A DNA stretch of 5,088 nt from Selenomonadaceae bacterium (GTDB lineage: Bacteria > Bacillota > Negativicutes > Selenomonadales > Selenomonadaceae). The notes beneath the pieces were generated by a model, which searched no databases, had not been told where the DNA came from, and saw only the letters and a list, made by a program, of their open reading frames with translations. Where the stretch lies: NCBI GenBank assembly GCA_016286075.1, contig JAEERZ010000173.1, positions 1 through 5,088 of the forward strand. Direction: 5' to 3'. Position 1 is the stretch's first letter. Every line of letters starts with the position of its first letter. The position numbers were made by a program, and so were the translations under genes. This document shows positions 1 through 4,877 of the stretch, one piece after another.

Positions 1-1169
1 AGCGGCCGGTTGTCAAAGGCCGACGGCAGACGGAACCCGTTTTCCACCAGCGATTCCTTGCGGGAACGGTCGCCCGCGTACATCGCTCGAAGCTGCGGCA
101 TCGTGACGTGGGACTCGTCCATCACGATCAGGAAATCCTCCGGGAAATAATCCAGCAGCGTGTAAGGGGCCTCGCCCGCTTTTCGGTGCGTCAGATGGCG
201 CGAGTAATTCTCGATGCCGGAGCAGTAGCCCATTTCCTGCATCATTTCGAGATCGTAGTTCGTGCGCTGCTCCAGCCGCTGCGCCTCCAACAGTTTCCCG
301 TTGCCCCGCAGGAATGCAAGCTGCTCGGCAAGCTCCTCGCGAATCGTCCCCATCGCGATTTCCATATCCTCGTGAGACGTCACATAGTGGGATGCCGGAA
401 AAATCATCGAATGCGTGCGTTCGCCGTAAACCTCTCCCGTCGTCACGTCGTACTCGAGAATGCGGTCGACCTCATCGCCGAACATCTCGATGCGGACGGC
501 GCGGCTGTTGTACCCGGCGGGAAAGACCTCCACCGTGTCGCCGCGTACGCGGAACCGGCCGCGGTCGAAACCGACGTCGTTGCGCTCGTATTGGATCGCC
601 ACGAGCTTACGCAAAATCGCGTCCCGGTCGATTACCTGTCCCTTGTGCAGCGAAAGCACCATATCATGGTAGCTCTCCGGCGAGCCGAGACCGTAGATGC
701 ACGAAACGCTGGCCACCACGATCACGTCCCGCCGCTCGAACAGCGAGCAGGTCGCCGAGTGGCGAAGCTCGTCGATCTCGTCGTTGATGGAAGCGTCCTT
801 TTCAATATAGGTATCCGTCGAGGCGATATAGGCTTCCGGCTGATAATAATCGTAATAGCTGACAAAATAACCGACGTAATTGTCGGGGAAGAACGTCTTG
901 AACTCGCTGGCAAGCTGCGCCGCCAGCGTCTTATTGTGCGCGATGACAAGCGTGGGCTTCTGCACCTTCTCGATGACCTTCGCGATGGTAAAAGTCTTGC
1001 CCGTTCCCGTCGCGCCGAGCAGCACCTGCGCCTCCATGCCGTTCTCGATGCCCAGCGCCAAATCCTCGATAGCCTGCGGCTGGTCGCCCATCGGCTGGAA
1101 AGGCGCGTCCACGCGAAACGGCATTTCCGTATCAAATTTCATCGTATTGAGCTTCGGCACCACGGCCAC
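1..1169 (-). CDS. uvrB: UvrB, excinuclease ABC subunit B (N-terminal ~390 codons; runs off the left edge)
   Basis: UvrB is the DNA-damage-verifying helicase-like subunit of the cytoplasmic UvrABC nucleotide excision repair complex; it receives lesions from UvrA and recruits UvrC. The minus-strand frame is open from 1199 to the window edge. Numbering from an ATG at 1199, I read Walker A GATGTGKT (residues 62-69), the conserved YYDYYQPEAYI segment of the damage-probing beta-hairpin (about 108-131), an IEKDASINDEIDELRHSAT block (132-150), VSCIYGLG, and the DESH helicase motif II (361-364). The remaining helicase motifs and the C-terminal UvrC-binding region lie outside the window; full proteins are about 650-700 residues. 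I chose GTG at 1169 because an AGGGGAGG ribosome site sits 8 nt upstream, whereas the ATG at 1199 lacks one and overlaps a TATAAT box. ATG at 1142 is a third in-frame option. I see no GAAC-N4-GTTC LexA/DinR box. Identity is very secure; the start is less so. Confidence 0.97.
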   Translation of the reverse strand, partial: MAVVPKLNTMKFDTEMPFRVDAPFQPMGDQPQAIEDLALGIENGMEAQVLLGATGTGKTFTIAKVIEKVQKPTLVIAHNKTLAAQLASEFKTFFPDNYVGYFVSYYDYYQPEAYIASTDTYIEKDASINDEIDELRHSATCSLFERRDVIVVASVSCIYGLGSPESYHDMVLSLHKGQVIDRDAILRKLVAIQYERNDVGFDRGRFRVRGDTVEVFPAGYNSRAVRIEMFGDEVDRILEYDVTTGEVYGERTHSMIFPASHYVTSHEDMEIAMGTIREELAEQLAFLRGNGKLLEAQRLEQRTNYDLEMMQEMGYCSGIENYSRHLTHRKAGEAPYTLLDYFPEDFLIVMDESHVTMPQLRAMYAGDRSRKESLVENGFRLPSAFDNRP

Positions 1170-1177
1170 GTTTTCCG

Positions 1178-1185
1178 CCTCCCCT
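1178..1185 (-). promoter_or_regulatory. Ribosome binding site that decides the uvrB start
   Basis: On the minus strand AGGGGAGG, which contains the full GGAGG core, lies 8 nt before the GTG at 1169. No comparable site precedes the in-frame ATG at 1199 (upstream bases are T-rich, then GGGTTAAGCTATA) or the ATG at 1142. This favours GTG as the true start. Confidence 0.7.
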
Positions 1186-1190
1186 GCATT

Positions 1191-1226
1191 TCCTTTCATT
1201 ATAGCTTAACCCAAAAAGAAAAGGAA
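1191..1226 (-). promoter_or_regulatory. Putative uvrB promoter with perfect TATAAT -10
   Basis: The minus strand carries TATAAT at 1203-1198, a perfect sigma-70/sigma-A -10 box. A 17-bp spacer leads to only a weak -35 (TTCCTT, 1226-1221, 2 of 6 matches), which falls inside the terminator stem of the upstream operon. Transcription would begin near 1191, giving a leader of about 20 nt that contains the AGGGGAGG site before GTG 1169. The ATG at 1199 would lie upstream of this transcript. A promoter here makes sense because the preceding operon is terminated. The weak -35 limits confidence. Confidence 0.5.
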
Positions 1227-1255
1227 GGGACGAATCCTGCCCCTTCCTTTTCTTT
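1213..1255 (-). terminator. Rho-independent terminator of the esterase/ATP-grasp/HD-GYP operon
   Basis: An inverted repeat has a GAAAAGGAAGGG arm at 1218-1229 and a CCCTTCCTTTTC arm at 1241-1252. It extends to about 15 bp (1215-1229 with 1241-1255) around an 11-nt loop. On the minus strand the second arm runs into CCTTTTCTTTTT, giving the U-rich tail. It begins about 10 nt past the HD-GYP stop codon, so it closes the upstream operon and separates it from uvrB. The lower stem is A/T only, so the A-tract and T-tract partly pair with each other. Confidence 0.85.
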
Positions 1256-1264
1256 CTTTTCCTA

Positions 1265-2443
1265 TTACACTATCGCTTCCGAAAGCGTCATCATCTCCGT
1301 GATCTTGGCCTGACTGTCGTGCGCGAGATCGTAGAATTTCCCTTCCGTCGTCTCGACAATCGGCAGAGAATTGGTCCGGCTTTGATCGATGTAAATGATC
1401 TTTGCCTTCTCGCCGCTCTTCAGCCGCACCCAGCTCCCCGTCAGCGCATGGCAAACCTTTTTCACGAACAGCACGCCGTATTCCGCGTCGAGTTTGCCCG
1501 ACATCATATCCGCCGTCAAGTGGTCAAAGATATGGAACGGCGAACTCTTGCGCGCATAACCGCGGTTTGAAGTCATCGCGTCATAGACGTCGATGATTCC
1601 TAAAATCTTGCCAAACGGCGAAATCGAGTCTTTCCTGATGCCGGACGGATACCCGCTGCCGTCGCCGCGCTCATGGTGCTGCAACACGCCCGCCATGAGG
1701 TCCGCCTCGTTACCCAGCCCGCTTTTTGCAAGAATCTCCTGACTGAATGTAGGGTGACGGCGTATGATACTCATTTCCTGCGGAGACAGCCTGCCCGATT
1801 TCCCCCATATATCGTTGGAAATCTTCAGTTTGCCGACGTCGTGCAGCAGCCCCGCCAAAATGAGACGCGCCCTGTACTCCTGGGGCCAACGCAGCCACCT
1901 GCCCATCAGTCCGGCCAAGATCGCGACATGAAGGCTATGATGCAACAGATAATTCCCTTCGCGATTCATATTGTGAAGCTGCGCGACTGCCCGTGTCCCG
2001 TCGCAGAGTTTGTCCAGATAGCGGTCGGCGATCAACTGGCCGATTGCGTCGAGGTCGATCCCGCGACTGATCGTCTTGGGATTGAAAATTCCCTCCAACT
2101 GCCCCATGACCGTATCGTATGTTTGCACATACTCCGGATCCAAGAGAGTGTCCTTCGCCGGATCGGGGGGCTTGCGTTCGCCGCCCTCCTCTCTTGCCGG
2201 AGCGATATCCTCCACCGGTAAACGCGCGGTCCGTACCGGGATTTCGACATGCAGCGTCATCTCGTCGATGCCGACTCCCTCCGGCAGCACGTCCGTCATA
2301 TACGCAGGATCCTGCAGCAGGGCGATGACGAACACCGTCAGCATCGTCCCCGCGCCCATCAGCAAATCTCCTTGCGGGGACATGAGGGCCTGCGCCAAGA
2401 TCATGCCCGGCTTCAAGTCCTTCAGTAATACTTGTTTCCTCAT
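1265..2443 (-). CDS. HD-GYP domain protein, probable cyclic-di-GMP phosphodiesterase
   Basis: This 392-residue protein has an N-terminal module (about 5-60, with the LKPGMILAQ and GDLLMGAGTML pattern common in Bacillota HD-GYP proteins), a charged linker (about 77-105), and an HD-GYP domain (about 160-330). HD-GYP enzymes hydrolyse c-di-GMP to pGpG or GMP at a di- or tri-iron centre. The key residues are present: H169, HDVGK (201-205), HP (230-231), HHE (256-258), DGSGYP (261-266) and D285 in DVYDAM, so the active site looks intact. Residues 337-376 form a small C-terminal beta-rich segment typical of the group. I see no receiver domain or membrane segment, so it is probably cytosolic. ATG 2443 is preceded by GAGGA 7 nt away, and that site overlaps the stop of the ATP-grasp gene, so translation is likely coupled. 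The family call is strong; substrate specificity is inferred. Confidence 0.93.
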   Translation of the reverse strand: MRKQVLLKDLKPGMILAQALMSPQGDLLMGAGTMLTVFVIALLQDPAYMTDVLPEGVGIDEMTLHVEIPVRTARLPVEDIAPAREEGGERKPPDPAKDTLLDPEYVQTYDTVMGQLEGIFNPKTISRGIDLDAIGQLIADRYLDKLCDGTRAVAQLHNMNREGNYLLHHSLHVAILAGLMGRWLRWPQEYRARLILAGLLHDVGKLKISNDIWGKSGRLSPQEMSIIRRHPTFSQEILAKSGLGNEADLMAGVLQHHERGDGSGYPSGIRKDSISPFGKILGIIDVYDAMTSNRGYARKSSPFHIFDHLTADMMSGKLDAEYGVLFVKKVCHALTGSWVRLKSGEKAKIIYIDQSRTNSLPIVETTEGKFYDLAHDSQAKITEMMTLSEAIV

Positions 2444-2450
2444 AACGCCG

Positions 2451-2455
2451 TCCTC
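2451..2455 (-). promoter_or_regulatory. Ribosome binding site of the HD-GYP gene, overlapping the upstream stop codon
   Basis: The minus-strand GAGGA is followed by a 7-nt spacer and ATG 2443. Its first bases are shared with the TGA stop (2456-2454) of the ATP-grasp gene. Ribosomes finishing the upstream gene therefore uncover or reuse this site, which points to translational coupling within one operon. Confidence 0.7.
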
Positions 2456-3644
2456 ACTTCTGCTCCTGTACGAAATGAATGAACGCCTTTGCGTCCTCCT
2501 CCGTCCGAAGTCGCGCCGTGTACATATAATTTCCCATCTGCGGCCGCATCATCGGAGGCATCTCTTCCTGCATGACGATATTGGCGCCGTAACGCTCCAT
2601 CACCTCGTCATGCGTATGCACATACTCGTGGCAATCGCGCCGTCCCGCATAAATGCAGAAGCCGTGATCCCCGCTGTCCGGCAGCAGCCGCTTATCGGTC
2701 GTTACCATATCAGCCCATATCTGATAGACGTCCGTCGAATGCGCGAAATTCATCATATCCGGCGTATACCCGCCAGCCGGCCGCATATTGACTTCAAGGC
2801 CGACAATCGCGCCTTTTTTGCCAAGCCCCTTCTTCGCTTCCGTCAAACGGAAGAATTCCAAATGCACGAAACGCCGCTTGACGCCAAACGCTTCCACGGT
2901 CGCCCGTCCGGCCTCGCGAAGATCGTCCGGCATATCCGCCGCCACATAATAGGCAAGATCCGTCTGTTTCAATACGATATCCATGATCGACGGCGGCCAT
3001 GCCGTCATCGACTCGAACAGCGGCTCCCCCTCCGAATTGATGATCGCGTCATACGAGTAAATATTGCCGGTCACGAACTCCTCCATCACATAGGGAACCG
3101 GCAGCTTCTCCTTGAAGAACCATTCCAGCTCCGAGTCCTTGTCGAGACGGTAGGTATCGTTCGCTCCCACGCCGATATCCGGCTTTACGATAACCGGATA
3201 TCCGACTTTCTTTACAAAAGCCTGGGCTTCCTTTATCGTCGGAATCGGCGCCAGCCGCGCCGTCGCGATGCCCGCCTTCTTATAATACGGTTTCATGCTC
3301 GACTTATGCTTCAGCCGTCCGATGCCGTCCTCCTGCTCGCCCGTCGTCACATGAAAATCCGTCCGCAGCCGCGCGTCCTGCTCCAGCCAAAACTCATTGT
3401 TCGACTCGATCCAATCGATCTTCCCATACTTGAACGTGAAAAAGCCCACCGCCCGCAGCATCTGGTCGTAATCCTGCATATTCTCGACAAAATAGTACTC
3501 GGTCAGCGACTCTCGCACATGCGCTTCAAGCATATCATAAGGGCAGTCCCCGATGCCGAGCACATTTGCCCCGTTCCTTTTCAGACGATCGCAAAACAGC
3601 CAATATGTGCGTGGAAAATGTGGAGAGATAAAAACGAAATTCAT
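2454..3644 (-). CDS. ATP-grasp domain carboxylate ligase of unknown substrate
   Basis: This 396-residue cytosolic protein has the ATP-grasp layout: an N-terminal Rossmann-like pre-grasp part (about 1-110, starting MNFVFISPHFPRTYW); a central lysine and glycine-rich loop (GYPVIVKPDIGVGAND, 148-163, with K154); a nucleotide-contacting hinge (YVMEEFVTG, 185-193); and metal-ligand motifs HLEFF (E263) and GLEVNMRPAGGY (E284, N286, R288; 282-293). ATP-grasp enzymes activate a carboxylate as an acyl-phosphate and join it to an amine, thiol or other nucleophile. All key acidic and lysine positions are present, so it should be active, but nothing I can see identifies the substrate. It lies between the esterase gene (10-bp gap upstream) and the HD-GYP gene (10-bp gap downstream), so the three are almost certainly co-transcribed. 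ATG 3644 is preceded by a modest TAGGGA site 7 nt away. Members resembling amino-acid ligases or biotin-carboxylase-like proteins are both possible relatives. Confidence 0.9.
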   Translation of the reverse strand: MNFVFISPHFPRTYWLFCDRLKRNGANVLGIGDCPYDMLEAHVRESLTEYYFVENMQDYDQMLRAVGFFTFKYGKIDWIESNNEFWLEQDARLRTDFHVTTGEQEDGIGRLKHKSSMKPYYKKAGIATARLAPIPTIKEAQAFVKKVGYPVIVKPDIGVGANDTYRLDKDSELEWFFKEKLPVPYVMEEFVTGNIYSYDAIINSEGEPLFESMTAWPPSIMDIVLKQTDLAYYVAADMPDDLREAGRATVEAFGVKRRFVHLEFFRLTEAKKGLGKKGAIVGLEVNMRPAGGYTPDMMNFAHSTDVYQIWADMVTTDKRLLPDSGDHGFCIYAGRRDCHEYVHTHDEVMERYGANIVMQEEMPPMMRPQMGNYMYTARLRTEEDAKAFIHFVQEQK

Positions 3645-3654
3645 AACCGAGTCC

Positions 3655-4398
3655 CTACCTTTCTCCCATCAAATATGGCAAAAAATAAACGATTTGCTTC
3701 TTCCACCATGGCCAATCATGATCGACGTCATATCCCCAGAAATCCACCCATGCATGAATCCCTTTTTCGTTAAATATATCGCGAAGCCTCGCCGTGGTCA
3801 CCCGGCCTTCATCTTCCCATTGGCCCTGCCCGATGCAAAGCACCATCTTCTTCTGGTTATATAAATCCACATACGGGTGGTCTTGCGGAAGTCCCGCCAG
3901 GAAATCCACCGGGGAATTCCAATACAGCGTCTCATTCATCCAACCGTCGAAAAAATACCGTGCGTCATATACGCCCGACATCGCCAGCACGCCGGAGAAA
4001 AGCTCAGGCCGGCGGAAAAACACGATCACCGAATGGGTCGCCCCCATACTGCAGCCCGTCACGATCGGAAGCGCGCCTCCGGACTCCGAGCGGATGAACG
4101 GCAAAACCTCTTCAATAATGTAATCGTAATACGTTTCCTGCCGCGCGGCGCGCCATCCCTTGTCGCCCCATACGTTCGACCACGACTCGCTGTCCACCGT
4201 ATCCACGCAGAAAAGCTGAATGCGCCCATTCTCGATCGGCTCTGCCAAAGTATCGATCATGCCGAAATTCTCGAAGTTGTCGCACATCGAGTCCTGCGTC
4301 GGAAACACCAGCACCGGTCTGCCGCCGTGTCCGTAAACGCGGATTCCCATTCCCTTTCCAAGCCGCTCGCTATGCCAGCCCGTATCCCTTCGCTCCAT
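3655..4398 (-). CDS. Alpha/beta-hydrolase fold putative esterase (esterase D-like family)
   Basis: This protein of 247 residues shows the serine hydrolase pattern. GCSMG (115-119) holds the probable nucleophile Ser117. The GHGGRPVLVFPTQ strand/oxyanion segment lies at 23-35. D196 in QGQWEDEG is a plausible acid. H227 in YDVDHDWPWW is the probable catalytic histidine. The layout matches the PF00756-type putative esterases, which act on acyl or carboxyl esters; the real substrate is unknown. There is no signal peptide, so it should be cytosolic. I chose ATG 4398 because GAGGTG lies 5 nt upstream. An in-frame TTG at 4425 would add nine residues, but it overlaps a palindrome at the likely promoter and lacks a ribosome site. 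It is the first gene of the operon; its TAG stop is 10 bp before the ATP-grasp ATG. Confidence 0.9.
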   Translation of the reverse strand: MERRDTGWHSERLGKGMGIRVYGHGGRPVLVFPTQDSMCDNFENFGMIDTLAEPIENGRIQLFCVDTVDSESWSNVWGDKGWRAARQETYYDYIIEEVLPFIRSESGGALPIVTGCSMGATHSVIVFFRRPELFSGVLAMSGVYDARYFFDGWMNETLYWNSPVDFLAGLPQDHPYVDLYNQKKMVLCIGQGQWEDEGRVTTARLRDIFNEKGIHAWVDFWGYDVDHDWPWWKKQIVYFLPYLMGER

Positions 4399-4403
4399 CG
4401 TTT

Positions 4404-4409
4404 CACCTC
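4404..4409 (-). promoter_or_regulatory. Ribosome binding site that decides the esterase start
   Basis: The minus strand reads GAGGTG, then AAACG, then ATG at 4398. This is well placed for ATG 4398, whereas the TTG at 4425 is preceded only by the AT-rich palindrome. Confidence 0.75.
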
Positions 4410-4423
4410 GCGCAAAATATTCC

Positions 4424-4440
4424 AATGATATAATATCATT
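4424..4440. repeat. 17-bp perfect palindrome (8-bp arms, 1-bp centre) at the operon promoter
   Basis: The plus strand reads AATGATAT, A, ATATCATT. The arms are exact reverse complements. It overlaps the proposed -10 box of the esterase operon and ends about 15 bp before the ribosome site, which is where a repressor would block RNA polymerase. No regulator gene is present in the window, and the sequence is AT-rich, so a chance palindrome is possible. Confidence 0.5.
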
Positions 4441-4458
4441 CTTTATACGCCGCGAAAA
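4430..4458 (-). promoter_or_regulatory. Putative promoter of the esterase/ATP-grasp/HD-GYP operon
   Basis: On the minus strand a weak -35 TTTTCG (4458-4453), a 17-bp spacer and a -10 TATTAT (4435-4430, 5 of 6 consensus) precede the esterase gene. Transcription would start near 4423, giving a leader of about 25 nt that includes the GAGGTG site. A run rich in A on the minus strand (4490-4461) lies directly upstream of the -35 and could act as an UP element, compensating for the poor -35. A palindrome covers the -10. Confidence 0.5.
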
Positions 4459-4805
4459 CCCTTTTTTCTTTTTTATTATCTTTTATTTTCTTTGAAATCA
4501 AAGAATCGCTGAACAAGGACTTTCATCCATACCCGATTTTATCTCGTCATACGGCATCAGATGGCGTTCGACGCCTGACGATTTCGACGCGTTTCGTTTA
4601 GTCGATCACGCAAAACCAAAACCTTTGGAAAGGGCATGAATCGACGTTTTCAAGGACTTTTTTAATCGAACGAAAACAACCCTTCAAATTTTTGGAGTAG
4701 GAAAATAGGAAAATCCTACTTTCCTACTCCAAAAATTAGCGCTATGAATTTGAAACCTGTTAATAAAGGACTCCCTTAAAATTAATACACATGAAACTTA
4801 TGTTA
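4441..4805. other. Divergent intergenic region without a convincing gene
   Basis: I find no supported gene here on either strand; the longest frames starting with ATG are under 30 codons and lack ribosome sites. Contents: a T-rich tract (4461-4490); a short inverted repeat TTCTTTGA-AA-TCAAAGAA (4488-4505); a small hairpin GGCGT-TCG-ACGCC (4563-4575); three copies of TCGACG (4568, 4584, 4641); two exact copies of CAAGGACTTT (4514-4523 and 4651-4660); and the large inverted repeat at 4687-4737. One sampled line at 4741-4800 is about 28% GC, far below the minus-strand genes. It could be regulatory DNA, a decayed insertion or a recombination junction. Confidence 0.6.
4687..4737. repeat. 24-bp near-perfect inverted repeat (long hairpin), not terminator-like
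   Basis: The left arm 4687-4710 and right arm 4714-4737 are reverse complements at 23 of 24 positions, with a 3-nt AAA loop. The one mismatch (4705/4719) is A-C on a plus-strand RNA but becomes a G-U wobble on a minus-strand RNA. Each arm is built from tandem units (TAGGAAAA twice at 4698-4713; TCCTACTT then TCCTACTC in the other arm). The hairpin is flanked by T5 on the left and A5 on the right, the reverse of a terminator on both strands. Bases 4683-4686 (TTCA) can also pair with TGAA at 4751-4754, extending the fold across an internal loop. Confidence 0.85.
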
Positions 4806-4835
4806 TTGACTATAACGGTTTCGTAAACGTATTAT
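4806..4835 (+). promoter_or_regulatory. Putative promoter of the GH5 endoglucanase gene
   Basis: TTGACT (4806-4811, 5 of 6 consensus) and TATTAT (4830-4835, 5 of 6) are separated by 18 bp. Transcription would start near 4842, leaving a leader of about 35 nt with the GGAGGGAG ribosome site. This is the best-matching -35/-10 pair in the window. The spacer contains the inverted repeat GTTT-CGT-AAAC (4818-4828). Confidence 0.65.
4815..4830. promoter_or_regulatory. Candidate LacI-type operator inside the cellulase promoter spacer
   Basis: GTTT-CGT-AAAC (4818-4828) is an inverted repeat with a central CG, within ACGGTTTCGTAAACGT. LacI-family regulators of sugar use in Bacillota bind CG-centred palindromes of this general style, and a position between -35 and -10 suits repression. 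The match is short and imperfect outside the core, so this is a suggestion only. Confidence 0.3.
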
Positions 4836-4859
4836 ATATGTATGTCATGGCAGCAACAC

Positions 4860-4867
4860 GGAGGGAG
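4860..4867 (+). promoter_or_regulatory. Ribosome binding site of the GH5 gene
   Basis: GGAGGGAG precedes three ATGs. The ATG at 4868 abuts the site and stops after five codons. The ATG at 4878, 10 nt past the site, opens the signal-peptide frame. The ATG at 4885 opens a 14-codon frame. Only 4878 gives a recognisable protein. Confidence 0.7.
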
Positions 4868-4877
4868 ATGCATAAGA

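Noticed and set aside
108..1313. Plus-strand open frame of 401 codons opposite uvrB
   Set aside because: It is antisense to the clearly recognisable UvrB frame, is arginine- and histidine-rich as expected for the complement of a GC-rich gene, and has no recognisable domain.
2076..3773. Plus-strand open frame of 565 codons opposite the HD-GYP and ATP-grasp genes
   Set aside because: It crosses two genes with intact family motifs on the other strand, has low-complexity basic composition, and shows no domain. It is an antisense shadow despite its length.
4399..4425. TTG at 4425 as the esterase start
   Set aside because: No ribosome site precedes it, it lies at or before the expected transcription start, and ATG 4398 has a well-spaced GAGGTG.
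3877..4428. Plus-strand open frame of 183 codons opposite the esterase
   Set aside because: The minus-strand esterase has catalytic motifs in order and a good ribosome site; this frame has neither.
4563..4575. Small GGCGT-TCG-ACGCC hairpin as part of a terminator or small RNA
   Set aside because: The stem is only five pairs with no T-tract following and no promoter I can assign, so it is listed only as content of the intergenic region.
4560..4640. Minus-strand 26-codon frame beginning MPFPKVLVLRDR
   Set aside because: It has no ribosome site, is very short, and has arginine-rich composition typical of a random frame.
4687..4737. The large hairpin as a rho-independent terminator
   Set aside because: Neither strand gives a T-run directly after the stem; the A5/T5 flanks are in reverse order, and both adjacent genes are transcribed away from it.
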